A DNA stretch of 64,000 nucleotides from Proteobacteria bacterium UBA7415 (GTDB taxonomy: Bacteria > Pseudomonadota > Gammaproteobacteria > Arenicellales > Arenicellaceae). This document shows positions 8,473 to 16,596 of this stretch, piece after piece; the stretch's first letter is position 1; every line of letters starts with the position of its first letter. A program made the position numbers and the translations under genes. The notes below the pieces were generated by a model, which saw only the letters and a program-made list of their open reading frames with translations, had not been told where the DNA came from and did not search any database. The stretch spans positions 6,974 through 70,973 of the forward strand of contig DKML01000014.1 in NCBI GenBank assembly GCA_002470515.1, read 5' to 3'.

Positions 8473-9972
8473 ATGGATGCCGTCGCTCAATTTGTTTCGA
8501 ACTTTATTACCTACTCAGTTTTGGTGTTTATCTTCTTTATAGGGTTGGGCGTTGCCAGCGTGATTGTTATTTACATAATGGACCGCACTCAACAGAGTTC
8601 CTCTATTCTTCGTAATTACCCTGTGATCGGACATTTTCGAGACCTGTTTAATCATTTGGGCGAATTCTTCCGCCAATACTTTTTCGCAATGGACCGCGAA
8701 GAGATGCCGTTTAATCGTGCTCAACGTCAGTGGGTTTATAGAGCGGCGGCTGACAAAGACAGCACTGTCCCGTTTGGTTCTACCAGAGACTTACGGCCAG
8801 AAGGGACGATCATGTTTGTAAATGCTCCGTTCCTACCACTGACTGAAGAGTCTCTGCCGCCTAAGAGCATTAGTCTCGGTGAAGGGTATTGTGATCAGCC
8901 CTACACCACGTCCTCAATCGTTAATATCCCTGGGATGAGTTTCGGAGCTATATCCAAGCCTGCAGTTTTGGCACTGTCGCATGGCGCTAAAGCTGCCGGA
9001 TGCTGGATGAATACGGGTGAAGGCGGATTATCGGAATATCATCTCGAAGGAGGTGCCGACATCGTTTTTCAGATTGGCACGGGTAAGTTCGGAGTGCGCG
9101 ACGGCAAGGGCGGATTGTCTGAAGACAAGCTAAGTAACTTAGCTGCTTTGGACCAAGTGAAAATGTTCGAGATTAAGCTTAGCCAAGGCGCTAAGCCGGG
9201 AAAAGGCGGAATGCTGCCTGGCGAGAAAGTAACCGCCGAGATTGCTAATATCAGAGGACTCAAAATAGGTGAGGATGCTATAAGTCCAAATCGTCATCAC
9301 GAACGTAACGATAATGGCGACTTGTTGGATATGATTTACCGTGTTCGACACGTTACTAATAAGCCTACTGGATTTAAAGCGGTAATTTCGTCATCAGACT
9401 GGTTGGACCAGTTGTTCGGTTTAATCAATGAGCGCGGGTTAGAGTACGCGCCTGACTTTATTACGGTTGACTCCAGTGACGGTGGTACAGGCGCAGCGCC
9501 AATGTCATTAATGGATGATATGGGTTTACCAATCAAAGAGAGCTTACCAATGTTAATTGATAAGCTTGTTGAGCATGGCTTAAGGGACCGCATCAAAGTT
9601 AATGCGTCGGGTAAATTGATTAACCCAACAGAAGTCGCATGGGCCCTGTGTCTGGGTACCGATTTTGTTTCGACAGCCCGAGGGCCCATGTTTGCCTTAG
9701 GGTGTATTCAAGCACTGCAATGCAACAAGAACACATGCCCAACCGGTATTGCAACGCATGATAAGGATCGACAAAAGGGTTTGGTCGTAGAAGACAAGCA
9801 AGTAAAGGTGGCCCACTACATAAAGAACTTAGAGAAAGAGTTAAGAATTCTTTCGAACTCCTGCGGCGTTAAACGACCACGGGATTTAACGCGTCAACAC
9901 GCGAGAATGGTTGTACAGTTTGGTAAGTCGGTAACGCTAGACGAGTTATACCCAAGTACAGCAAAGAATTAG
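8473..9972 (+). CDS. FMN-binding glutamate synthase family protein (stand-alone GltB-like synthase domain)
   Basis: This 499-residue protein starts with one hydrophobic segment (about residues 10-35, VLVFIFFIGLGVASVIVIYIM), so it is probably anchored in the inner membrane. It then carries the FMN-binding barrel of the glutamate synthase central and FMN domains. Visible motifs are PGMSFGAISKPAVLALSHGA, ITVDSSDGGTGAAP, and a cysteine cluster C-x5-C-x4-C (GCIQALQCNKNTCPTG) that matches the 3Fe-4S ligands of GltB. The glutaminase and GXGXG domains are missing, so it cannot be a full GOGAT. The true substrate of this widespread family is not established. It is preceded by AAAGGA and ends 15 bp from convergent ispB. 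Confidence 0.88.
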   Translation: MDAVAQFVSNFITYSVLVFIFFIGLGVASVIVIYIMDRTQQSSSILRNYPVIGHFRDLFNHLGEFFRQYFFAMDREEMPFNRAQRQWVYRAAADKDSTVPFGSTRDLRPEGTIMFVNAPFLPLTEESLPPKSISLGEGYCDQPYTTSSIVNIPGMSFGAISKPAVLALSHGAKAAGCWMNTGEGGLSEYHLEGGADIVFQIGTGKFGVRDGKGGLSEDKLSNLAALDQVKMFEIKLSQGAKPGKGGMLPGEKVTAEIANIRGLKIGEDAISPNRHHERNDNGDLLDMIYRVRHVTNKPTGFKAVISSSDWLDQLFGLINERGLEYAPDFITVDSSDGGTGAAPMSLMDDMGLPIKESLPMLIDKLVEHGLRDRIKVNASGKLINPTEVAWALCLGTDFVSTARGPMFALGCIQALQCNKNTCPTGIATHDKDRQKGLVVEDKQVKVAHYIKNLEKELRILSNSCGVKRPRDLTRQHARMVVQFGKSVTLDELYPSTAKN

Positions 9973-9987
9973 CGTTAGATCAACAAA

Positions 9988-11046
9988 TTAGAAAACGCGG
10001 TTAACCGAAAAATCGGCTATCGTCATTAGCGCCGTTTTTGCTTCAGACTCAGGAAGTTCAGTTAAGCAGAGTTTGGCTAGGCGGCTTTGCTCGATAGCCG
10101 CTTGGCTTGTGTAATCAAGAGAACCCGTGCTTTTTATAATACTAAGAACGGCCTCTAGGTTGTCTCGGTTACCATTTTCGATAGCATCTATTAGGGTGGT
10201 TTGATCGGCTTTTGAGCTGTAACTAATAGAGTGAATCAAGGGCAGTGTAGGCTTGCCTTCGGCTAGGTCATCTCCAACGTTTTTACCCATAGTGGTCGCT
10301 TCAGCCGTGTAGTCGAGCACATCGTCTACTAACTGAAACGCCGTACCTAGATGGAGCCCGTATTGGTACATTTGGGCTTGAACTTTATCAGGTTGTTCGG
10401 TTATCAGCGCGCTTAATTGAGTCGCGGCTGCAAATAGAATGGCTGTTTTAGACTGAATGGTCTCAAGATACTGCGCTTCAGTAGTATCAGCTGACCCACA
10501 GTTCAATAGCTGCATAACTTCGCCTTCAGCGATCAAATTGGTGGTTTTAGACAACAACGCCATAACGTCGATGTTTTTAACTTTGACCATCATCTGAAAG
10601 GACCGAGAATACAAATAGTCGCCTACGAGTACGCTGGCCGCGTTGCCAAATACTTCGTTGGCTGTCTCGCGCCCTCTACGGAGTTCCGATTCGTCGACAA
10701 CGTCGTCATGCAATAACGTTGCCGTATGAATGAACTCAATAATAGCCGCGAGCGTGATCGCATGTTCTGGTACTTCTAGTTTGTCGCGTTCGCTACCACT
10801 TGATTCACTGACGGAAAGCGCTTTTGCCGCCAGCAATAAGGCAACAGGTCGCAAACGTTTACCACCAGCTTGAATGATGTATTGTCCCAATTGATTAATT
10901 AGGGCAACGTCACTCTTAAGATTGGAATTAATGGTCTGGTCTACCGCACGCAATTCATTTTTGACGAGTGCGAGGGCAGAATCTAGAGGACTGTTTCGGT
11001 GGTTTAGAGGATTATCTTCCATTGAGTTTGCAGCTGTAAACGACAT
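9988..11046 (-). CDS. ispB: Octaprenyl (polyprenyl) diphosphate synthase
   Basis: This trans-prenyltransferase of 352 residues elongates farnesyl diphosphate with isopentenyl diphosphate to make the ubiquinone side chain. The two aspartate-rich motifs are intact: DDVVD (114-118, in LLHDDVVDESELRRGRE) and DDVLD (241-245). GGKRLRPV (61-68) binds pyrophosphate. It has an N-terminal extension of about 20 residues, so a second ATG at codon 9 is possible. It is divergent from rplU, as in E. coli and Pseudomonas. A TATAAT lies only six bases before the first ATG, hinting at a leaderless transcript. Confidence 0.95.
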   Translation of the reverse strand: MSFTAANSMEDNPLNHRNSPLDSALALVKNELRAVDQTINSNLKSDVALINQLGQYIIQAGGKRLRPVALLLAAKALSVSESSGSERDKLEVPEHAITLAAIIEFIHTATLLHDDVVDESELRRGRETANEVFGNAASVLVGDYLYSRSFQMMVKVKNIDVMALLSKTTNLIAEGEVMQLLNCGSADTTEAQYLETIQSKTAILFAAATQLSALITEQPDKVQAQMYQYGLHLGTAFQLVDDVLDYTAEATTMGKNVGDDLAEGKPTLPLIHSISYSSKADQTTLIDAIENGNRDNLEAVLSIIKSTGSLDYTSQAAIEQSRLAKLCLTELPESEAKTALMTIADFSVNRVF

Positions 11047-11052
11047 GGTCTA

Positions 11053-11058
11053 ATTATA
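11053..11058 (-). promoter_or_regulatory. Perfect -10 box right next to the ispB start
   Basis: On the reverse strand TATAAT is followed by six bases and then the first ispB ATG (11044-11046). A start point seven bases after the box would coincide with the A of that ATG and make the mRNA leaderless. The -35 side is weak (AAGTTT at 17-bp spacing). Confidence 0.35.
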
Positions 11059-11151
11059 AGGCTTGTTTGATGAGTAAACTTGCTTAATCGTTACTATTTA
11101 ATCGATTACAAATGGCGCAAAAGAAGACTTTAAAATAGATGGCCTATGCGG

Positions 11152-11180
11152 TTGACGCTGTTGGGCTAAAACAATACAAT
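11152..11180 (+). promoter_or_regulatory. Sigma-70 promoter of rplU-rpmA
   Basis: TTGACG (11152-11157) and TACAAT (11175-11180) are separated by exactly 17 bases, each one mismatch from consensus. Transcription would start near 11187, leaving a 5' leader of about 93 bases before the L21 ATG. Confidence 0.7.
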
Positions 11181-11279
11181 GCGCGCCTGTTTGCTGGGTC
11201 CGTTGCCTCGGAAGTAAGTGTTAACTCGTCACCATTGACGTACAACACCCCATCATAACGCCACTTGGAGAAAAGTATT

Positions 11280-11909
11280 ATGTATGCGGTAATTAAAACC
11301 GGCGGTAAGCAGTACCGCGTCGTCGTTGGCGACAAACTGAAAGTCGAAACTCTTAAAGTTGAAGAGGGCGACACGATTAGCCTAGATCACGTACTAATGA
11401 TTGGTGATGGCGACAAAGTTGAAGTTGGGACTCCTACCCTTGATTCTGCGGTGGAAGCGAAAGTGCTTTCGCACGGACGTGGGAAAAAACTTAGAATTGT
11501 TAAGTTTCGTCGACGTCAAAACTCTCGTACACGTACGGGCCATAGACAGAACTTCACTGAACTAGAAATTATTTCTATCGGTGGTAAAGGCGCAGCTAAG
11601 AAAGCAGCACCTAAAAAAGCCGCCGCTAAGACAGTCGATGCTCCTAAAGTAGACGCGAAAGCAGAAACTAAGACGACAAAGAAGAAAGCGACTAAGAAAG
11701 TAGCTGCGAAAGATGACTTGAGTCAGATTTCTGGTGTTGGTCCGGTTCTTGTTGGTAAATTAGAAGCTCTTGGTATTACTTCACTGCAACAAGTTGCAGA
11801 CTTCAGCGCTGAAGAAATTGAGCGAGTTGATGGAGAGTTAAACTTTAAAGGGCGTATCGAACGCGAAGAATGGGTTAAGCAAGCTAAAGAACTTTTAGCC
11901 GCTAAGTAA
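11280..11909 (+). CDS. rplU: 50S ribosomal protein L21 with C-terminal helix-hairpin-helix extension
   Basis: Residues 1-102 are a complete L21 ([15 protein letters not shown] through [10 protein letters not shown]), the 23S rRNA-binding protein. They are followed by a Lys/Ala-rich linker (about 103-145) and a second small domain (about 146-209) reading [22 protein letters not shown] and [15 protein letters not shown]. This domain resembles the helix-hairpin-helix tails found on some alphaproteobacterial L21 proteins. Total length is 209 against about 103 in E. coli. I start at ATG 11280 because TTGGAG at 11265-11270 is the ribosome binding site. rpmA follows 36 bp downstream. Confidence 0.93.
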   Translation: MYAVIKTGGKQYRVVVGDKLKVETLKVEEGDTISLDHVLMIGDGDKVEVGTPTLDSAVEAKVLSHGRGKKLRIVKFRRRQNSRTRTGHRQNFTELEIISIGGKGAAKKAAPKKAAAKTVDAPKVDAKAETKTTKKKATKKVAAKDDLSQISGVGPVLVGKLEALGITSLQQVADFSAEEIERVDGELNFKGRIEREEWVKQAKELLAAK

Positions 11910-11945
11910 TTCATTCCAAACTAATTGTAGAAAGGAGACAATCTC

Positions 11946-12206
11946 ATGGCACATAAAAAAGCTGGTGGTAGTTCGCGAAACGGTCGCGATTCCAATTCAA
12001 AACGATTAGGCGTAAAACGTTACGCTGGTCAACTTGTAAACGCGGGCAGCATTATTGTTCGTCAACGCGGCAGCACTTTTCATGCAGGCCCTAATGTCGG
12101 AATGGGACGTGACTTCACGTTGTTCGCATTAGAGACCGGTACTGTTAAGTTTGAAGTGAAAGGCCCAAAAAATCGTAAGCACGTAACTATTGTTGCTGCT
12201 GCGTAA
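11946..12206 (+). CDS. rpmA: 50S ribosomal protein L27
   Basis: This 86-residue L27 starts [22 protein letters not shown]; its N-terminus reaches the peptidyl transferase centre. It has the conserved [21 protein letters not shown] segment. AGAAAGGAGA upstream is a strong ribosome binding site. It is followed by a terminator, so the operon is only rplU-rpmA. The GTPase gene obgE that often follows rpmA is not here. Confidence 0.97.
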   Translation: MAHKKAGGSSRNGRDSNSKRLGVKRYAGQLVNAGSIIVRQRGSTFHAGPNVGMGRDFTLFALETGTVKFEVKGPKNRKHVTIVAAA

Positions 12207-12229
12207 GTTAGCCCTTCATTTGAAGAATA

Positions 12230-12260
12230 AAAAAACCTCGCTTCTTGCGAGGTTTTTTTT
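12230..12260 (+). terminator. Rho-independent terminator of rplU-rpmA (possibly bidirectional)
   Basis: CCTCGC (12236-12241) pairs with GCGAGG (12247-12252) around a five-base loop. An A-run lies on the left and eight T residues on the right, so the flanks also pair. The left A-run could also serve as a U-tract for the reverse-strand cysG transcript, whose stop lies about 50 bp away. Confidence 0.9.
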
Positions 12261-12312
12261 GGCTTCAGCAGCTAAAACCAAACCGCTACTACTATGGCGC
12301 TGTTTAGCCCTG

Positions 12313-13701
12313 TCAAGGCTCAAACCACTTTAACTCCGACCGCAAGCTTACGACCGAGCCAATAATGATTAACGTGGGCGCTTGTATGTCCTCAGATTCA
12401 ACTGTTACCGGTAGAGTCGACAACGTACCCGTAAACACTCGTTGAGACTGTGTTGTGCCCTGCTCAATAAGTGCAATAGGCGTTGAGGCGTCCAGTCCAT
12501 GTTCTACCAATTTCGCGCAGAGGTGACTCAAACCTACAAGCCCCATATAAACAACTATAGTCTGCGACGGTTGAACTAGTTGTTGCCAATTTAAATCGAT
12601 GCTGCCGTTTTTTAAATGACCCGTAACAAACACGCAGGATTGAGCGTGGTCTCTGTGAGTTAACGGAATGCCTGCATAGCTAGCACATCCATTAGCAGCG
12701 CTAATTCCCGGTACAATTTGAAACGGAATGCCCGCGGTACTTAGTTTTTCTAGCTCTTCTCCCCCGCGACCAAAAATAAAAGGATCTCCGCCTTTTAGTC
12801 GTACAACTTTTTTACCTTCTTGCGCGAGTTCGACTAAAAGATCGTTTATTTGCGGTTGCGGTATAGCGTGCTCAGCTCTTCGTTTGCCTACATAGATGCG
12901 ATCAGCGTCACGCCGGGTAAGATTGAGAATTTCGGGACTCACAAGACGGTCATAGAGCACTACATCAGCGCTTTGCATCAACCTTAATGCGCGAAACGTT
13001 AAAAGGTCTGGGTCGCCAGGACCCGCACCAACTAACCAGACTTCTCCGCCAACGTCTGACTCTATTCCTTGGCTCAGCTGGTCTAACGAAAGCTCTAATT
13101 GCTGCTCCCCCTCGACGTGTCTACCGCTAAAGAACAGCTCTGCAATAGGGCCTGAAACAACCCGTTCCCAAAACCGCTTACGGGTAGTTTCAGAATCTGT
13201 TATGTCGCTTAACCTAGCGCGGTAGCGGCGCATTGTGTCGGCCAGCTTGCCGTAGCTTGCGGGTATAATTGCCTCGAGCTTGGCTCTGAGTATACGGGCA
13301 AGAACCGGCGCGCCTCCGCCTGTGGATATAGCGACTAAGACGGGTGATCTATCAACTATTGACGGCGTAATAAAGCTACACAGCTCGGGTTGGTCTACGA
13401 CATTTACCGGAACATTGATCTGGTTTGCGAGTTCTGAAACGCGTCTATTCACTAACGATTCACTTGTTGCAGCCGTTACTAGGCGATACCCCTTAATGTC
13501 AGTATCTTGGAATTCGCGCTCAATTAAATTAACCTTCTGACCAAATTCATCGCGTATTTCTTTGCAGATATCTGGCGCGACTACGGTAATGTTTGCGCCG
13601 GCCGAGGCTTGCAGTCGGATTTTTCGTAAAGCGACTGGACCAGCCCCCACAACTAAACAAGGCTGACCTTGTATGTCCATAAATATTGGATAGTTCTGCA
13701 T
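12313..13701 (-). CDS. cysG: Siroheme synthase (trifunctional CysG)
   Basis: This 462-residue fusion carries both halves of CysG. The N-terminal part (about 1-210) is precorrin-2 dehydrogenase/sirohydrochlorin ferrochelatase with the NAD-binding loop LVVGAGPVALRKI. The C-terminal part (about 218-462) is uroporphyrinogen-III C-methyltransferase with VGAGPGDPDLLTFRAL, VVRLKGGDPFIFGRGGEE and GISAANGCASYAGIPLTHR. It makes siroheme for sulfite and nitrite reductases. No reductase gene is next to it here. It is divergent from the TrpD2-like gene, a pairing seen in other gammaproteobacteria. Confidence 0.96.
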   Translation of the reverse strand: MQNYPIFMDIQGQPCLVVGAGPVALRKIRLQASAGANITVVAPDICKEIRDEFGQKVNLIEREFQDTDIKGYRLVTAATSESLVNRRVSELANQINVPVNVVDQPELCSFITPSIVDRSPVLVAISTGGGAPVLARILRAKLEAIIPASYGKLADTMRRYRARLSDITDSETTRKRFWERVVSGPIAELFFSGRHVEGEQQLELSLDQLSQGIESDVGGEVWLVGAGPGDPDLLTFRALRLMQSADVVLYDRLVSPEILNLTRRDADRIYVGKRRAEHAIPQPQINDLLVELAQEGKKVVRLKGGDPFIFGRGGEELEKLSTAGIPFQIVPGISAANGCASYAGIPLTHRDHAQSCVFVTGHLKNGSIDLNWQQLVQPSQTIVVYMGLVGLSHLCAKLVEHGLDASTPIALIEQGTTQSQRVFTGTLSTLPVTVESEDIQAPTLIIIGSVVSLRSELKWFEP

Positions 13702-13871
13702 AATTACAAGTGTAGTGTTTTAGTACGGCGAATTAGTTTACTCAGTACAACATCGCTATGATCATTGCTTTGTTAGCATGAAACCATAAAGCGACAAAAA
13801 CAACCATAGGCATTTACTGGTCACTCACATGGCTGATAAAAGAGCCGCAATAGTATTATGAGAAATGAGTA

Positions 13872-14963
13872 ATGACCCAGCCTAAATCATCAAGCAGTGA
13901 ATTCGCAACGATAGACAGTGCCATTCACTCGGCCATTCAAGATGTGGCGGTTGGTCCTGATCGCGGGCGCAATATTTCGATGGATCATGCGGCATTGGTT
14001 ATGCAGGGAATATTAGATGATGCCGTTGATCCCGTGCAAGCAGCAGTACTGCTCATTGCGTTACGTATGAAACGCGAGAGCGAACAAGAGATGCGCGGGC
14101 TTACAAAGGCGGCACAGTTGCGAGTGAAGACGCAAACAGTCAACACAAGCCATCTGATAACCCTAGTAGACCCTTTTGATGGCTATTCACGTACTTTGAG
14201 TGTTTCGGCCTTTATTCCTGCACTACTCGCCGCGTGCGGCTATCCCAGCGTTATCCACGGCGTAGAGTCAGTAGGGCCTAAGTTTGGCGTAACCGTGCGC
14301 CAGGTCTTAAGCTCGAATCCCAAATTTGAGGTTGATTTTGAGGAAGCGGCCAAACAGATAGAATCCCATGGTTGGGCCTATTTAGACCAGAGTGACTATC
14401 TGCCTGAACTACATAATCTCATACCACTGCGAAACCGAATTATTAAGCGCACGGCACTTACAACCTTTGAGCGGGTTTTGGCACCAATTGTAACCACAGG
14501 CAGTAATCACCTTGCGCTGGGCTACGTGCATAAAGCCTACCCAGAAATATACGCAGGCATCGCACAACAAGCCGGATTTGACTTTATTCATTTACATAAA
14601 GGCGTAGAGGGCGGCTTGATGATTGCTGCGCACAAGCCGTTCGCTCGATACTCTGCAGATCTTCGCAATAAAGACGTTCGTTTGATTAAACAGCAACATG
14701 GCGTAGACGAGCACGCATCGCCGCTGCGTAAACTGGATTCAACCTTGAGTGTCGGTGAACAAGCGCGCTTGTGCTATCAACAAGGTGTAGATACTCTAGG
14801 AGGGCTAGAAGGGCCTGGTCGAGATGCTTTGTTGGCGAGCTGTGCGAATATATTGTCGTCGGTTGTTAGTGGTCTAGACTATGCACAAGCGGTTGAAAAA
14901 GCGCGCTTAGAGATTGATAATGGCTCAGCGTTAGAGTATTTCAATGCGGCACTGAAGCCTTAG
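13872..14963 (+). CDS. TrpD2/YbiB-type protein (anthranilate phosphoribosyltransferase fold)
   Basis: This 363-residue protein has the anthranilate phosphoribosyltransferase fold (QGILDDAVDPVQAAVLLIALRMKRESEQEMRGLTKAA near residues 46-85, and HLHKGVEGGLMIAAHKP further on). It lacks the GTGGD pyrophosphate loop, having VDPFDGYSRTLSVSA instead. This is typical of the TrpD2 (YbiB) subfamily, of which E. coli YbiB binds nucleic acid and does not act in tryptophan synthesis. It is divergent from cysG. The family call is good; the cellular role is open. Confidence 0.82.
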   Translation: MTQPKSSSSEFATIDSAIHSAIQDVAVGPDRGRNISMDHAALVMQGILDDAVDPVQAAVLLIALRMKRESEQEMRGLTKAAQLRVKTQTVNTSHLITLVDPFDGYSRTLSVSAFIPALLAACGYPSVIHGVESVGPKFGVTVRQVLSSNPKFEVDFEEAAKQIESHGWAYLDQSDYLPELHNLIPLRNRIIKRTALTTFERVLAPIVTTGSNHLALGYVHKAYPEIYAGIAQQAGFDFIHLHKGVEGGLMIAAHKPFARYSADLRNKDVRLIKQQHGVDEHASPLRKLDSTLSVGEQARLCYQQGVDTLGGLEGPGRDALLASCANILSSVVSGLDYAQAVEKARLEIDNGSALEYFNAALKP

Positions 14964-15076
14964 AGCTTTAGCGTTATTGCTGCCAATTTTGAGTCTCTAT
15001 TTGCATGTTTAATTGCCAGTCTTAATATTTACAAGTCTTATACCTATCTACCTACCGGAAATTTCCACGAGCACTG

Positions 15077-16177
15077 ATGGCCGAACAACATAGTAAAAAG
15101 GAAGCGATGGAGTTTCTTACCAGCATTTTGTCGTCAGCTTGCCAGTTCGGAGCGTCAGATATTCATATACGCGCTGGTCATCAAATAATGATGCGCTTGG
15201 ACGGCCGTGTACGACACGTAAAAGGCTCGCCAGAGATGACCGACGATATGATCCAGCGTCTTATCTTTCCACTAGTCGAGGAGTACCACCTCAACGTGTT
15301 TGAGCAAGAGAAACAAGTGGACTTTGCGTTGACCGATAATGTAGAGAACAGAGTGCGTGTAAACCTATACAGGCAGATGGGCCACCTCGCTATGGTCATG
15401 CGGGTAATTAATAACACAATCCCGTCGCCAAGCGATTTGGGTTTACCCGAAGAAGTGAGCATTATTAGCAAGATGCGTCAGGGTTTGGTGATTTTTTCAG
15501 GTGCTACCGGCAGTGGTAAGTCTACCTCTATGGCGTCGCTTCTCAATAAGATTAACGCTGAGCGATACGTGCATATATTAACGATTGAAGACCCCATCGA
15601 ATACAAGTTTGAAGAACAGAGGGCAATTATCTCTCAACGCCAAATTGGTATAGACGTACCGTCGTATTCGCTTGCTATGAAATCTGCTTTACGCGAAGAC
15701 CCAGACGTAATCTTAATGGGCGAGATGCGTGATGCCGAGAGTATAGACATAGCGCTTACAGCCGCAGAGACGGGCCATCTTGTGTTATCAACACTGCACG
15801 CGCCAAACTCTGCAGATGCTATCAATAGGATAGTTTCAACGTTTGAAGGTGCTGAACAAAAAACGATTCGCACCAAATTAGCTCAAAATTTACGTTCTAT
15901 CGTAACTCAGAAACTTCTACCTAGACTCAGTGGAACGGGCCGAGCGGTAGCCTGTGAGGTTCTGCAAATAAGCGCCTTTGCACGCGACTTAATCATTGAC
16001 CCAGAGCGTATTCAAGACTTAAAGGACCTAATTAAGAGTGGCGATCAGGGCTCGGGAAATTTGTACTTTGATGACTACTTAGAGCACCTAGTGCGCGAAG
16101 AAATTATTAGTCACGAAGTAGCCTTAGATAACGCTTCAAGTGTTACTGATTTGGCGTTAAAGCTAAAAGGGTTTTAG
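15077..16177 (+). CDS. PilT/PilU-family type IV pilus ATPase (orphan paralogue)
   Basis: This 366-residue hexameric ATPase has the N-terminal PAS-like domain (SDIHIRAGHQIMMRLDGRV, 27-45), Walker A GATGSGKST (142-150), the Asp box with TIEDPIEY, Walker B DVILMGEMRD (210-219) and the His box GHLVLSTLH. Such motors depolymerise pilin to retract pili. The sequence departs from canonical PilT in the ISQRQIGIDVPSY and LSTLHAPNSADAINRI regions and has its own C-terminal segment. It is therefore probably a third retraction-type paralogue, not PilT itself. It stands alone, about 42 kb from the pilABCD genes of this window. Confidence 0.85.
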   Translation: MAEQHSKKEAMEFLTSILSSACQFGASDIHIRAGHQIMMRLDGRVRHVKGSPEMTDDMIQRLIFPLVEEYHLNVFEQEKQVDFALTDNVENRVRVNLYRQMGHLAMVMRVINNTIPSPSDLGLPEEVSIISKMRQGLVIFSGATGSGKSTSMASLLNKINAERYVHILTIEDPIEYKFEEQRAIISQRQIGIDVPSYSLAMKSALREDPDVILMGEMRDAESIDIALTAAETGHLVLSTLHAPNSADAINRIVSTFEGAEQKTIRTKLAQNLRSIVTQKLLPRLSGTGRAVACEVLQISAFARDLIIDPERIQDLKDLIKSGDQGSGNLYFDDYLEHLVREEIISHEVALDNASSVTDLALKLKGF

Positions 16178-16259
16178 CGTTAGATTAGCCTAATTTTTTT
16201 ACCAGACCAGTTAGCCGAAAATGTTGTGCAAGCTTATAGGTGATTGCTTGCCACTTGCG

Positions 16260-16574
16260 CTAAAAATCTCTCTTAGAAGCATGTGTCCGGCTAGTTGACT
16301 TGCTTGGTCTTCGTAGGTCTGAGATTTGCAGTATTCTCATAAGTGGGTAACATTCACCTTGGCTCGCTTCACTCAATTTTAAATTCACCAGGCGGTCAAT
16401 TCTGGCAAAAAGAGCAAGGAGGCAATGCATTGTTGGATGATTCAGTTCGAGAAATTCTGGAATCAAACGTCGAGCATCAAGATTCTCTTGTCGTTGGATC
16501 GAGTAATAAGTGAACGCTCGTTTTAGTTTTAGTTTTAGTTTTAGCTTAGCCTGTGTATTAAAGACGTTTTCCAC
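16260..16574 (-). CDS. Doubtful small hypothetical protein
   Basis: A 104-residue frame opens with GTG and contains a KLKLKLK stretch made by a TTTTAG hexamer repeat. I recognise no domain, signal peptide or family. There is no clear Shine-Dalgarno site. The middle part (about residues 35-80) looks protein-like, with a Leu-rich amphipathic character. The frame may be chance, or the remnant of a gene. It is included only because it fills a 419-bp gap with no other gene. Confidence 0.2.
   Translation of the reverse strand: MENVFNTQAKLKLKLKLKRAFTYYSIQRQENLDARRLIPEFLELNHPTMHCLLALFARIDRLVNLKLSEASQGECYPLMRILQISDLRRPSKSTSRTHASKRDF
16521..16544 (+). repeat. Hexamer microsatellite, (TTTTAG) x 4
   Basis: Four perfect, uninterrupted copies of TTTTAG run from 16521 to 16544. 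A six-base unit keeps the reading frame, so copy changes would add or remove Lys-Leu pairs in the doubtful reverse ORF and not switch it off. Confidence 0.9.
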
Positions 16575-16596
16575 AACCTAATCAGGAATTAATTCT

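Larger units (their letters stand above)
16178..16596. other. Intergenic region with T-run, hexamer repeat and a doubtful small ORF
   Basis: Just after the PilT-like gene a weak stem (TTAG/CTAA) is followed by seven T residues near 16193-16200, a possible weak terminator. The remainder holds one reverse-strand reading frame of doubtful status and four perfect copies of TTTTAG. The hotdog thioesterase gene begins at 16597, preceded by the weak ribosome binding site CAGGAA. Confidence 0.5.

Noticed and set aside
8184-8474. Reverse-strand frame of 96 codons after rplQ
   Set aside because: It runs through the alpha operon terminator and the next gene's promoter and leader, with no domain or ribosome binding site.
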